Of a DNA stretch of 64,000 nucleotides, positions 7,113 through 15,373 are shown piece by piece (position 1 is the first letter of the stretch; each line of letters begins with the position of its first letter). The DNA is taken from NCBI RefSeq assembly GCF_041228405.1, contig NZ_CP133888.1, positions 3,162,001 through 3,226,000 on the forward strand, read 5' to 3'. Source of the DNA: Salinilacustrithrix flava. Its GTDB lineage: Bacteria > Actinomycetota > Acidimicrobiia > Acidimicrobiales > Salinilacustritrichaceae. Both the position numbers and the translations under genes were made by a program. Under the pieces are notes generated by a model. That model did not search any database and was not told the origin of the DNA. It worked only from the letters and a program-made list of their open reading frames with translations.

Positions 7113-8273
7113 CTACTCCGGGACCGAGCCGAACGCGGCGGTGGGGTACAGCTCGGTGGCGGCGATCTGGGCGGGGTCGACGTTGGCCAGCAGGTCGATC
7201 TCGGCCGGCGTCGGCACGCCCGGGTCGAGGCGCTCGACGAAGGTGTCGTAGCCGCCGATGATGCGTCCGTCCGCGGCCCGGTACACGGCGGTCACCCCGA
7301 CGTCGGTGAGCGGCTCCTCGAAGTCCGACTGGATGAGGAAGGTGGTGCGGACCCCGCTGAACTCGGCCTCGTTCGTCTGCACCTCGGTGATCGAGAAGCC
7401 ACCCTCCATCGGGCCCGTCTCGCGCCAGCGGGCCACCTCGACCTGCACGTCCATGCCGGCGACCGGCACGGTCGGCGCGTCGAAGAAGAGCGCGGCGACG
7501 GCAACGGACTGGCCGGGGAGGACGACCTCCACGAAGCCGTCGTCGGCGCCGAGTGGGGCGCCGGCCTCGTCGAGGAAGGTGGCCGACACCTGCACGCCCT
7601 GGGCGAGCCAGTCGTCGTGCGGGTTCTGCACGATGATGGCGAACGTGCCCTCCCGGCGGGACTCGTCGAAGCGATCGGGGACGACGGTGATCCCCTGGTC
7701 GGCGACCTGCAGCCCGGAGTCGGGTCCCGGCGGCAGGGTGACGTCGGAGGTGAGGTCCTCCAGGCTCGGCGTGTCCTCGTCCAGGACCGACGACCCGTCG
7801 TCGCCGAGGTCGAGCAGGTCGCCCGACGCGGTGTCGTCACCCGCCGAGCTCGTGATCAGCGCCCGGCCGCCGACGAAGGCGAGGGCGGCGACGGCCACGA
7901 CCACCACCACGGCGATGAGCGGGGACCAGTTCCGCTTGGGCTCGACCGCCTCGTCGCGCTCCTCCCCGGCCCACCGGTCCAGGAGGCGCTCGGCCTCCGG
8001 GTCGGCGCCGTGCTCGGTGAAGGGGTCCGCGCCATCGACGAGGTCCTCGGCGTGGGCGAGCGGGGCACCCGCCGCCAGCATCGCAGCGAAGGGATCCTCG
8101 TCCGGGTCCTCGACCTCGGTCTCTGCCTCGGTCCCGGGCCTGGTCTCTGTCTCAGACTCGGTCTCCTGCTGGCGCATGCGTCGCGCCGCCTGCAGCTGCT
8201 CGGCGCGGGAGCGGAGCCGGGCGATGGTCTCGTCCGACGGGCCGGTCGCCTCCGTCTCGTCGTCGCCCGCCAT
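7113..8273 (-). CDS. Single-pass membrane protein with C-terminal beta domains (FxLYD-like)
   Basis: A 386-residue protein. Residues 1-115 are acidic, with a Glu/Thr-rich stretch at 38-60; one membrane helix is at about 117-137 (WSPLIAVVVVVAVAALAF); the remainder is extracellular. The outer part has two similar beta-rich units, each with a VSATFLDEAGAPLG-like or VTAVYRAADGRIIGG-like core followed by a Pro-Gly turn, the layout of FxLYD-type domains. Function is unknown. It begins six bases after carD on the same strand, so the two are probably cotranscribed, but this need not mean a shared role. Confidence 0.72.
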   Translation of the reverse strand: MAGDDETEATGPSDETIARLRSRAEQLQAARRMRQQETESETETRPGTEAETEVEDPDEDPFAAMLAAGAPLAHAEDLVDGADPFTEHGADPEAERLLDRWAGEERDEAVEPKRNWSPLIAVVVVVAVAALAFVGGRALITSSAGDDTASGDLLDLGDDGSSVLDEDTPSLEDLTSDVTLPPGPDSGLQVADQGITVVPDRFDESRREGTFAIIVQNPHDDWLAQGVQVSATFLDEAGAPLGADDGFVEVVLPGQSVAVAALFFDAPTVPVAGMDVQVEVARWRETGPMEGGFSITEVQTNEAEFSGVRTTFLIQSDFEEPLTDVGVTAVYRAADGRIIGGYDTFVERLDPGVPTPAEIDLLANVDPAQIAATELYPTAAFGSVPE

Positions 8274-8279
8274 CAGCCG

Positions 8280-8759
8280 CTACGAGAGGGTGGTCTCCAA
8301 CCGCGCCAATGCATCCTCCTCCTCGATGTCCAGCGCGAACGCGAGCTCGGACACCAGGACCTGGCGGGCCTTGACGAACATGGACTTCTCGCCGGCGGAA
8401 AGGCCCTTGTCGGCCTCGCGCAGCGCCAGGTTCCGCACGACCTCGGCGACCTGGTAGACGTCGCCGGACTTCAGCTTCTCCTGGTGGTTCTTGAACCGCC
8501 GCGACCAGTTGGTGGGCTCGCGGACGTCCTTCTTGGCCAGCACCTCGAAGACGTCCTCGACGTCCTCGTCCGAGATCGGGTAGCGCATGCCGATCTCCTC
8601 GGCGCGGTCGGAGGGCACCTTCAAGGTGAGCTCGCCGTGCGTCATGCGCAGGACGAAGAACTCCTTCTCCTCCCCGAAGCTCTCCATCACCTCGGTCTTC
8701 TCGATGACGGCGGCCCCGTGGTGGGGGTACACGACCTTGTCGCCGACCTTGAACGTCAC
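8280..8759 (-). CDS. carD: CarD family RNA polymerase-binding regulator
   Basis: A 159-residue protein matching CarD along its whole length. The N-terminal KVGDKVVYPHHGAAVIEKTE begins the Tudor-like domain that binds the RNA polymerase beta subunit; the helical C-terminal domain includes NWSRRFKNHQEKLKSGD with the tryptophan that inserts next to the -10 element. CarD stabilises the open complex, mainly at rRNA and other housekeeping promoters in actinobacteria. The GTG start has AGGAG eight bases upstream. It leads a two-gene unit with the membrane protein downstream. Confidence 0.95.
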   Translation of the reverse strand: MTFKVGDKVVYPHHGAAVIEKTEVMESFGEEKEFFVLRMTHGELTLKVPSDRAEEIGMRYPISDEDVEDVFEVLAKKDVREPTNWSRRFKNHQEKLKSGDVYQVAEVVRNLALREADKGLSAGEKSMFVKARQVLVSELAFALDIEEEDALARLETTLS

Positions 8760-8807
8760 GCTGGCACTCCTAGAAAGCCGTCGCCGGGAGGCGGAACCGA
8801 GTTGCGG

Positions 8808-8813
8808 ATCCTA
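8808..8813 (-). promoter_or_regulatory. -10 element upstream of carD
   Basis: TAGGAT on the minus strand about 48 bases before the carD start, giving a roughly 40-base leader with a Shine-Dalgarno; one of the few clearly leadered genes here. Confidence 0.4.
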
Positions 8814-8859
8814 TTGGGTGGTCGCCGGAGACCAGCCACCAGCCATGTCATCAGCGGTC

Positions 8860-10182
8860 TCAGGCCTCGACCACGACCTCGACCGGCAGCGGCGCCAGCG
8901 GGGGTGGTGCGTCGGGTGCGGGCTCGGTCCAGACCTGGGCCGCGAGCCGGCACGGCTCCCCGATGCACGGGTTGCCCTCCAGGGCGTTGGGGACGGTGAG
9001 ACGGGCCTGGATCCCGCCGAAGACCCAGTCGAGCTCGACCATGGCGCCGTTGCACGCGGTCGGTCCGCACAGCAGCAGCTCGAGCCCGCTGTTGGGTCCG
9101 ACCTCGGGCACGAAGACCTCGACGTGGTCGCCGGGCCGGTACGGGCCCTCGGACCGGACCTCCAGCACGGGACGGTCCCGATCGATGGGACCGTCGGTGA
9201 AGGACAGATCGATCATCGGGACGGCTCGCCCGGCCACCGCCTCGCCCCAGACCTGCAGGTCGCAGGCCACGGCGGCGCAGTCGATGTCCTGCCCGGTGGT
9301 CGCGGCATCCCACACCGGCGCCGCGAAGACGCGCCACAGCCGGACCTCGAAGGTCGCGCTCCCGTCGTCGCCGACGATGCCGTTCGACGGGGCGTCGGTG
9401 CAGAAGCCGCCATCCGCGGTGCAGACGGCGGCTCCGACGCCGGTGCCCGGGCGGAGCCCGTCCACCATGACGGTGACCGTCTCGCCGTCGTCGAAGGGCC
9501 CGTCGCCGACGAGCGCGGCCGTCGGCGGATCGGGCAGGGGAGCGGACGGGTCGAAGTCGACCAGCACGCCACCGGACTGGTCGTAGTCGGAGAGCATCCC
9601 CATGCCGATGAGGCACCGCTGAGCCTCGGACGCGCAGTCGATCTCCTGGCCGTCGAGCACGACCAGGCGTCGGACCTCGAACCCGACCGTGGCCACGCCG
9701 TCGGCGTCGGCCGTCGTCTGCGCGAAGCGGCCGATGTTGCAGGCGTCGACGCCGCGGGCACCGTGGTCCTGGCCCGCCTCCCTGGTGCACATGACGACCC
9801 CGACGGACTCCCCGGGTGGGAAGCCGGTGCCGGTGACCTGGACGGTCTGGCCGTCGACCAGGCCGTCGGCGGGCTCGGCCTTCACGGGCAGGCCGACGGA
9901 CGCCTTGCCGTCGTCGGGTGCGCCGAGGGCGAGCGGCGCCGGGAAGGGCGCGGGGACGGACGCGTCGTCGCGCCCGTCGGCATCGGGCTCGGTGGTGGTG
10001 GTGGTCGCGTCCTCGTCGACGGCGACCTCGGCGTCCTCGGCCGGGACGATCAGCAGCACCGCCGCGGCGAGCGCGGCGACCACGGCGAGGGCACCCAGCA
10101 CGGCCCGGCTGCGCGGTGCCTCGTCCCCGATGGTGGCACCGGCCGGTGCGAGATCGATGACCTGCTCGGCGTCGTTCGTCAT
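8860..10182 (-). CDS. Membrane-anchored protein with three neocarzinostatin-like domains
   Basis: A 440-residue protein. After a short cytoplasmic tail comes one membrane helix (about 27-47), an acidic Thr-rich linker, and three similar extracellular units at about 98-215, 218-330 and 335-440. Each opens with a (D)GxTVxVxxxGxxPG-type strand and carries two short cysteine pairs: C132/C148 and C183/C190, C254/C261 and C302/C307, C372/C377 and C406/C411. This is the two-disulfide immunoglobulin-like plan of the neocarzinostatin apoprotein family. In streptomycetes that family binds enediyne chromophores; no enediyne genes are present here, so its ligand is unknown. A GGAGG Shine-Dalgarno precedes ATG 10182. 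Confidence 0.75.
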   Translation of the reverse strand: MTNDAEQVIDLAPAGATIGDEAPRSRAVLGALAVVAALAAAVLLIVPAEDAEVAVDEDATTTTTEPDADGRDDASVPAPFPAPLALGAPDDGKASVGLPVKAEPADGLVDGQTVQVTGTGFPPGESVGVVMCTREAGQDHGARGVDACNIGRFAQTTADADGVATVGFEVRRLVVLDGQEIDCASEAQRCLIGMGMLSDYDQSGGVLVDFDPSAPLPDPPTAALVGDGPFDDGETVTVMVDGLRPGTGVGAAVCTADGGFCTDAPSNGIVGDDGSATFEVRLWRVFAAPVWDAATTGQDIDCAAVACDLQVWGEAVAGRAVPMIDLSFTDGPIDRDRPVLEVRSEGPYRPGDHVEVFVPEVGPNSGLELLLCGPTACNGAMVELDWVFGGIQARLTVPNALEGNPCIGEPCRLAAQVWTEPAPDAPPPLAPLPVEVVVEA

Positions 10183-10236
10183 GTCAGACCTCCGCCCTTC
10201 GTCCCCGTGCACCAGTGAACCACAGCGCCATCGACC

Positions 10237-10242
10237 TAGGGT
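10237..10242 (+). promoter_or_regulatory. -10 element of yceH
   Basis: TAGGGT six bases before ATG 10249, with no Shine-Dalgarno: leaderless pattern. Confidence 0.55.
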
Positions 10243-10248
10243 CGGCCC

Positions 10249-10923
10249 ATGGCCGAGGCGCTCGAGGGTCCCCTCACCCCGATCCAGCAACGGGTGCTCG
10301 GCGCCCTGGCCGAGAAGGCCGCCACCGTGCCCGACACGTACCCGATGACGCTGCGGGGTCTGCAGACGGCCTGCAACCAGAAGAACAACCGCGAGCCGGT
10401 CACCGACCACACCGAGGGCGAGATCCAGGCCGCGCTGGACGAGCTGAAGGCCCGCCACCTCGTGCGCTTCGTCTACGCCAGCCACGGGGCGCGCAGCACC
10501 AAGTTCCGCCACGTCCTCGACGAGCGCCTCGGCCTCGATGCCGGCGAGCTCGCCGTCGTCACCGCCCTGCTGCTGCGGGGCCCGCAGACCCTGAACGAGC
10601 TGCGCACCCGCACCGAGCGGGCCCACGCCTTCGCCTCCAACGACGAGGTGGCCACCACGCTCGAGGGCCTCGCCGCCCGCACCGACCCCGTCGTGGTCCA
10701 CCTGCCGCGCCAGCCCGGCCAGAAGGAGACCCGCTGGGCCCACCTGCTCGGCGACGGTCCCGACGAACGCCTGCCGGCTCCCACGGCTGTCACGCCCGCA
10801 CCGGCAACGAGAGACGCGGAAGGGTTGTTGGCCCGGGTCGCCGAACTGGAGGACCGGGTGGCCGCGCTCGAGGCGCTGCTCACAGATCCAGACCACACCA
10901 CCGAGGAGATCCCCCCGACATGA
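10249..10923 (+). CDS. yceH: YceH (DUF480) winged-helix protein
   Basis: A 224-residue member of the YceH/UPF0502 family, built of two winged-helix repeats. LTPIQQRVLGALAEKAATVPDTYPM and LQTACNQKNNREPVT near residues 10-50 are the family signature; TALLLRGPQTLNELRTRT near 115 begins the second winged helix. A heptad-like helix, VAELEDRVAALEALL, closes the protein. Its biochemical role is not established, though a nucleic-acid-binding fold is clear. The stop overlaps the next start in ATGA, so it is translationally coupled to the acyl-CoA dehydrogenase. Confidence 0.9.
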   Translation: MAEALEGPLTPIQQRVLGALAEKAATVPDTYPMTLRGLQTACNQKNNREPVTDHTEGEIQAALDELKARHLVRFVYASHGARSTKFRHVLDERLGLDAGELAVVTALLLRGPQTLNELRTRTERAHAFASNDEVATTLEGLAARTDPVVVHLPRQPGQKETRWAHLLGDGPDERLPAPTAVTPAPATRDAEGLLARVAELEDRVAALEALLTDPDHTTEEIPPT

Positions 10924-12185
10924 TCCAGTGGACCGAAGAGCAGCAGATGGTGCGAGACGCCGTCCGCCAGTTCGTCGAGGCCGAGGTCGCACCCCGGCGC
11001 GACGAGCTCGAGTTCGGCGACACCCCGCCCTACGACGTGCTGCGCAAGCTCTACAGCACGTTCGGCATGGACACGATGGCGAGGGAGCGCTTCAAGCGCC
11101 AGATCGAGTTCGAGAAGTCGGTCGAGGAGGCCATCGCCAAGGGCGAGGAGCCCCCGACCAAGGAGAAGCCCGGCGGCGAGGGCGGCGGTGGTGGTGGTGA
11201 CGGCTCGATCACGATGATCCCCATCATCGAGCTGTGCCGCTACAGCCCGGGTCTGGTCACCGCCATGGGGGTGTCCACCGGCCTCACGGCCTCGGCCATC
11301 ACGTCCAAGGGCACGATCCGCCAGAAGGAGCGCTGGGCGCTCGACCTGCTGACGTTGGACAAGATCGGCGCCTGGGCCATCACCGAGCCGGGCTCGGGCT
11401 CCGACGCCTTCGGGTCGATGAAGGCCACCGCCCGCCGCGACGGGGACGAGTACGTGCTCAACGGGTCCAAGACCTTCATCACCAACGGGCCCTACGCCGA
11501 CACCATCGTCTTCATCTGCAAGCTCGACGAGGGCAACCCGCCCGAGGAGCGCAAGGTCCTGTCCTTCGTCCTCGACTCCGGGATGCCCGGCCTCGAGCAG
11601 TCCAAGCCGCTGCGCAAGATGGGCATGCACTCGAGCCCAACCGGCGAGCTGTTCCTCGACGACGTGCGCGTCGGCATCGACCGCCTCATCGGCGAGACCG
11701 AGGACATGCCCAAGGGCGGTCGCGAGGGCGCCAAGGCCACGTTCCTCATGGAGCGGGCCGGCGTGGCCGCCATGGCCCTCGGCATGATCGAGAAGTGCCT
11801 CGAGCTGTCGGTGGAGTACGCCAAGGACCGCGTCCAGTTCGGCCAGCCCATCGGCCAGTTCCAGCTGATCCAGGAGAAGCTGGCCCGCATGGAGGTGGCT
11901 CGCCTCAACGTGCAGAACCTGGTGTTCCGCACCATCGAGTCGCAGGCCGCGGCCGCGCGGGGCGAGGAGATGGCGATGACGCTGGCCGAGGCGTCGGCCA
12001 TGAAGCTGTACTCGGCCCGGGCCGCAACCGAGGTCGCCCTCGAGGCCGTCCAGATCTTCGGCGGCAACGGCTACATGTCCGAGTACCAGGTCGAGCAGCT
12101 GGCCCGTGACGCCAAGGTCCTGCAGATCTACGCTGGCACCGACGAGATCCAGATCACCCACATCGCGCGAGCCCTGCTCGCCTGA
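10920..12185 (+). CDS. Acyl-CoA dehydrogenase with a glycine-rich insert
   Basis: A 421-residue flavoprotein that introduces the alpha-beta double bond into acyl-CoAs. AITEPGSGSDAFGSMKA (155-170) and FITNGPYADTIVF (188-200) are the FAD-binding signatures and FGGNGYMSEYQVE lies near the end. The usual MCAD-type catalytic glutamate in IYEGT is alanine here (QIYAGTDEIQ), while E279 in FLMERAGVAA sits where isovaleryl- and long-chain dehydrogenases carry theirs. Residues about 51-97 form a charged, Gly-rich insert (KPGGEGGGGGGDGS) between the first helices that most relatives lack. Chain-length preference cannot be read. Confidence 0.88.
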   Translation: MIQWTEEQQMVRDAVRQFVEAEVAPRRDELEFGDTPPYDVLRKLYSTFGMDTMARERFKRQIEFEKSVEEAIAKGEEPPTKEKPGGEGGGGGGDGSITMIPIIELCRYSPGLVTAMGVSTGLTASAITSKGTIRQKERWALDLLTLDKIGAWAITEPGSGSDAFGSMKATARRDGDEYVLNGSKTFITNGPYADTIVFICKLDEGNPPEERKVLSFVLDSGMPGLEQSKPLRKMGMHSSPTGELFLDDVRVGIDRLIGETEDMPKGGREGAKATFLMERAGVAAMALGMIEKCLELSVEYAKDRVQFGQPIGQFQLIQEKLARMEVARLNVQNLVFRTIESQAAAARGEEMAMTLAEASAMKLYSARAATEVALEAVQIFGGNGYMSEYQVEQLARDAKVLQIYAGTDEIQITHIARALLA

Positions 12186-12203
12186 ACAGCAACCGGGAGG
12201 GTC

Positions 12204-12854
12204 ATGATCGCCGTGCGGCGCATGGCGCGCATCGCAGCGGCGCTCGCCGCTGCGGTGCTCCTGGCCGCCTGCCAGCCGGTGCCGTACAGCAGCGGCACCG
12301 GCCCGCGGGTGTTCCACACCGGGGACTCGGTGATCTGGGACAGCGATGCGCTCGTGTCGTGGGGCTTCTACCGCAGCGGCCTGCGCACCGCCGGGGCGAC
12401 GTACCCGGGCACCGAGATCGGCTGGTCCGCCGAGCGGATCAGGGATCAGGTGTGGGGCGACGAAGGCCGGCAAGCACCGGACGTGGTGGTCATCTCCTCA
12501 GGGCACATGAACGCGATCGGCGGGTGGACCGACCGCGACGCTGCCCAGGTCGCCGCGACCCTCGACTGGGCGTGGCCCGAGGGGCGCTGCACGGTGTGGG
12601 TGCTGCCTGCCTCGGTCCGACATCCGGGCATCGGCGACGACAAGGTGTCCTACACCGACCCCGACACGGCGGCCGTCGTCGCCGGGATCCGCGCCCTGGC
12701 GCCGGCGCGGGGCGTCCGGATCGCGGACTGGGACAGCTACGCGGCCGACAAGCCGTACTGGTACGCCGAGGACGGCGTGCACCACACCGAGGCGGGCAAG
12801 GAGGCCTTCGCGGCCTTCGTCGTCGACCGGACCCGCCGGCACTGCGGCCTCTGA
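12204..12854 (+). CDS. SGNH/GDSL-hydrolase-like lipoprotein
   Basis: A 216-residue secreted lipoprotein. The signal peptide ends in the lipobox LLAAC (cysteine near residue 23). HTGDSVIWDS (block I, Gly-Asp-Ser), SSGHMNAIGGW (block III asparagine) and DGVHHTEAGKEAF (block V Asp-x-x-His) reproduce the SGNH catalytic blocks, predicting an esterase or carbohydrate-deacetylase activity at the outer face of the membrane. A clear GGGAGGG Shine-Dalgarno precedes ATG 12204. The substrate is unknown. It follows the acyl-CoA dehydrogenase and is convergent with the next gene. Confidence 0.83.
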   Translation: MIAVRRMARIAAALAAAVLLAACQPVPYSSGTGPRVFHTGDSVIWDSDALVSWGFYRSGLRTAGATYPGTEIGWSAERIRDQVWGDEGRQAPDVVVISSGHMNAIGGWTDRDAAQVAATLDWAWPEGRCTVWVLPASVRHPGIGDDKVSYTDPDTAAVVAGIRALAPARGVRIADWDSYAADKPYWYAEDGVHHTEAGKEAFAAFVVDRTRRHCGL

Positions 12855-12860
12855 CCCGCC

Positions 12861-13496
12861 TCAGGCGCGAGCCGGGCGGAGCCGTCGCCGGGGAGCAGCT
12901 CCGCCGCGCATGTCGAGGCGGGGCAGCCACCACGCCACGTTCGGTCCGACCCCGATGGCGAACACCAGCGTGCCGATGCCGATGGTGCCGCCGAGCAGGA
13001 CGCCGACGCTGAGGGCGACGACCTCGATGGCGGACCGGACGCGCCCGACCCGCAGGCCCCGGCGGGCGAGGCCGGTCATGACCCCGTCGCGGGGGCCCGA
13101 GCCGAGACCGGAGCCGATGTAGAGGCCGGAGCCCGGACCCCACAGCCACACGCCGAGGACCAAGAAGGCGACCTGGACCCACAGCGGGTCCGGGCGGTCG
13201 ACGACCGCCAGCGTGAGGTCCATGGTGGCGCCGATCACGAACACGTTGAGCACGGTGCCGACGCCGGGCTTCTCCCGCAGCGGGATCCAGGCCAGGAGGA
13301 TCACGATGCCGACGCCGATGCTGGCGGTGCCGATCGTGATGCCCAGCCGCTCGGACAGGCCCTGGTGGAGCACGTCCCACGGGGCGGCACCGAGGTCGGC
13401 GGCGACGACCAGCCCGAGGCCCACGCCGAGCAGCACCAGGCCGAAGACGCACCGGACGAGCCGGGTCAGGCGTGGTGGGGGGAGCGGGGGGAGCAC
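12861..13496 (-). CDS. YczE/YyaS-type integral membrane protein
   Basis: A 211-residue protein with about five membrane helices. GLGLVVAADLGAAPWDVLHQGLS near residues 25-50 and GSGLGSGPRDGVMTGLA near 130 are the paired signatures of the YczE/YitT-like family, whose molecular function is not settled (the Bacillus member affects surfactin production). The C-terminus is a basic tail (RRRLRPARA). GTG 13496 is placed by a TAGCGT -10 element six bases upstream, so the message is likely leaderless. Confidence 0.83.
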   Translation of the reverse strand: MLPPLPPPRLTRLVRCVFGLVLLGVGLGLVVAADLGAAPWDVLHQGLSERLGITIGTASIGVGIVILLAWIPLREKPGVGTVLNVFVIGATMDLTLAVVDRPDPLWVQVAFLVLGVWLWGPGSGLYIGSGLGSGPRDGVMTGLARRGLRVGRVRSAIEVVALSVGVLLGGTIGIGTLVFAIGVGPNVAWWLPRLDMRGGAAPRRRLRPARA

Positions 13497-13502
13497 CAGG
13501 CG

Positions 13503-13508
13503 ACGCTA
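13503..13508 (-). promoter_or_regulatory. -10 element of the YczE-type gene
   Basis: TAGCGT on the minus strand followed by six bases and GTG 13496. Confidence 0.55.
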
Positions 13509-13541
13509 GCGAGCAACGGGGCGGTCGCCCCAGGGAGATGG

Positions 13542-13577
13542 GGTGGCGGGCGGCCGGGGGAGCAGCCGCCCGCCACC
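13542..13577 (-). terminator. Strong hairpin terminator after the binding-protein gene
   Basis: A perfect 13-base stem GGTGGCGGGCGGC/GCCGCCCGCCACC with a ten-base loop, beginning two bases beyond the stop codon of the solute-binding protein gene. No T-run, as usual in this GC range. Confidence 0.8.
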
Positions 13578-13579
13578 GA

Positions 13580-15286
13580 TCACCGGCTCACCCAGATGCC
13601 GGCGACGTCATGGCCGGTGGCGACGCCGGGGAAGGCGTCGCTGCCGGCCTCGGGGCCGTAGCCGAGGACGTTGTGCACGTCGGACTGGGTGGCGATCGCC
13701 CACACGGCGGTGGAGAGCCACACGTTGTAGACCTCCTCGGCGAAGCGCCGGGTCAGGTCCTGGAAGATGGCGTCGCGCGCCTCGCCCGGGCCGGTCTCGC
13801 GGCCCTCGTCGAGCAGGCGGTCCATCTCGGGATCGGCGATGCGACCGAAGTTCACGGGCGAGCCCGTGTACCACCAGTTGTTCTCCCGGTCCGGGTCGGT
13901 GCCGGGGTGGTTGCGGAAGGCCATGGCCTGGAAGTCGCCGGCCAGCGCCTTGTTGATGGTGGTCGCCTGGTCGCCGGCGGGGGACAGGCTGATGTCGATG
14001 CCGGCGTCGGCCAGCTGGGTCTGGATCTCCTGGGCCGTCAGCTGGCCGGACTCGGTGGACACGAAGGTGTAGGAGAACGACAGCTGCTCGCCCGTGGCCT
14101 CCTCGTAGGCGGCGGCGTGCTCCTGAGCCTTGGCCAGGTCGTACTGGGGGAAGCCGGGGTCGGCGACGTGGCCGGGGACGTCCTCGGGGAACGGGCCGTT
14201 GGCCACGGAGCCGAGGCCCGAGCCGCGCACGTCGATCAGCAGCTGGCGGTCGAGCGCGTGGGCCAGGGCCAGGCGAGCGTCCTTGTTGTCGAACGGCGCC
14301 GCGTCCGTGTTCAGCATGAGGTAGTTGACCTCGCTGTAGTCGTCGGTCGCGAGCAGCTCGATCTGGTCGCCCTCGGCGAGCGGCTGCAGGCGCTGGGCGA
14401 TCTGCTCGGTGTCGGAGGTGTGGATCACGTCCACCTGTCCGGACTCGAGGGCGTTCACGCGGCTGGCGACCTCGGGGATCGGCTGGTAGGTGATCCGATC
14501 GAGGTAGGGCAGCTGGGTGCCGTCGGCATCCGTGCGCCAGTAGTCCGCGTTCTTGACGGTGACGAGCTCCTCGCTCACGGTCCAGCTCTCGAGCTGGAAC
14601 GGGCCGGTGCCGACGAGCTCGTTGCCGCAGTCGTCGCTGTCGAGCTGGGCCTGGCCCATGATCCCGATGCGGTTCGAGCCGTAGAGCGCCCAGTCGAAGG
14701 AGGACCACGGACGGGTCATGTCGACCTGGACGGTGAGCGGGTCCACGACCTGGACCGAGCCCACGTCCTGGAACACGAAGCGGAACAGCAGCGGGCTGCG
14801 GTTCTCGTAGGCGCCGCGGTAGGCGTCGATGTTGTTGGCGACGACCTGGGCGTCGAGGGGGGTGCCGTCGTGGAAGGTCACGCCCTCGGGGAGCGTGATG
14901 GTCCAGGAGGTGAAGTCCTCGTTGGGCTCGACCGACTCGGCCAGGTGGGGCTGGATCTGGCCGTCGGCGTCGGGCTTGGTGAGGGTGTCGTAGATGGTGG
15001 CGGCGACCTGCATGCCCGAGATGGCCAGCTGGGCCTCGGCGAGGCAGAAGCCGCCGTTGGTCTCGGCCTCGAGGGCGTAGGTGAGCTCGCCACCCGGGGT
15101 CGGGTCGCCCTCGGGCGCGTCCGGCACCGAGTCCTCCACGCCGCCGGTACCGGTCGCGCCGTCGCCGGTGTCGGTGTCGGTGGACGTCGTCTCGTCCCCG
15201 CCGCCGCAGGCGGCGGCGACCATCGCGAGGCCCAGCACGAGCGCGAGCGCCCGGAGCCACCCCCGCGTCGAAGTCGTGTTCGTCAC
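13580..15286 (-). CDS. Family 5 (peptide/opine/nickel type) ABC solute-binding lipoprotein
   Basis: A 568-residue extracytoplasmic binding protein. The signal peptide ends in LGLAMVAAC, a lipobox, followed by an acidic Thr-rich linker. GGELTYALEAETNGG and PHLAESVEPNEDFTSWTITL near residues 60-120 are the SBP_bac_5 opening, and LPEGVTFHDGTPLDAQVV is the conserved HDGxPL segment. No permease or ATPase gene is adjacent, so this is an orphan receptor that must use transporter parts encoded elsewhere. It is divergent from a sugar-kinase-like gene across a region with two operator-like palindromes, which hints at substrate-dependent control. Confidence 0.9.
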   Translation of the reverse strand: MTNTTSTRGWLRALALVLGLAMVAAACGGGDETTSTDTDTGDGATGTGGVEDSVPDAPEGDPTPGGELTYALEAETNGGFCLAEAQLAISGMQVAATIYDTLTKPDADGQIQPHLAESVEPNEDFTSWTITLPEGVTFHDGTPLDAQVVANNIDAYRGAYENRSPLLFRFVFQDVGSVQVVDPLTVQVDMTRPWSSFDWALYGSNRIGIMGQAQLDSDDCGNELVGTGPFQLESWTVSEELVTVKNADYWRTDADGTQLPYLDRITYQPIPEVASRVNALESGQVDVIHTSDTEQIAQRLQPLAEGDQIELLATDDYSEVNYLMLNTDAAPFDNKDARLALAHALDRQLLIDVRGSGLGSVANGPFPEDVPGHVADPGFPQYDLAKAQEHAAAYEEATGEQLSFSYTFVSTESGQLTAQEIQTQLADAGIDISLSPAGDQATTINKALAGDFQAMAFRNHPGTDPDRENNWWYTGSPVNFGRIADPEMDRLLDEGRETGPGEARDAIFQDLTRRFAEEVYNVWLSTAVWAIATQSDVHNVLGYGPEAGSDAFPGVATGHDVAGIWVSR

Positions 15287-15300
15287 AGCATTCCTTCTCG

Positions 15301-15321
15301 TTGTTGACAGTGTGTCAACAA
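15301..15321. promoter_or_regulatory. Perfect palindromic operator candidate between binding-protein and kinase genes
   Basis: TTGTTGACA-GTG-TGTCAACAA: nine-base perfect arms around a three-base centre, 15 bases upstream of the binding-protein start. Its position suits a repressor controlling that gene and possibly the divergent kinase; the regulator gene is not in the window. Confidence 0.65.
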
Positions 15322-15334
15322 CGCTGGCTGCTAC

Positions 15335-15350
15335 TTGACCGACCAGTCAA
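15335..15350. promoter_or_regulatory. Second inverted repeat, TetR-operator-like
   Basis: TTGACCGACCAGTCAA has six of eight mirrored positions, resembling TetR/AcrR-type operators of the TTGACCGACCGGTCAA class. It lies 23 bases before the kinase start. Confidence 0.45.
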
Positions 15351-15373
15351 TTCGAGTCTGGCACCCTGACCCG

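Noticed and set aside
8860..10182. An enediyne or other natural-product cluster around the neocarzinostatin-like protein.
   Set aside because: No polyketide synthase, sugar or tailoring genes lie nearby; neighbours are carD, yceH and an acyl-CoA dehydrogenase.
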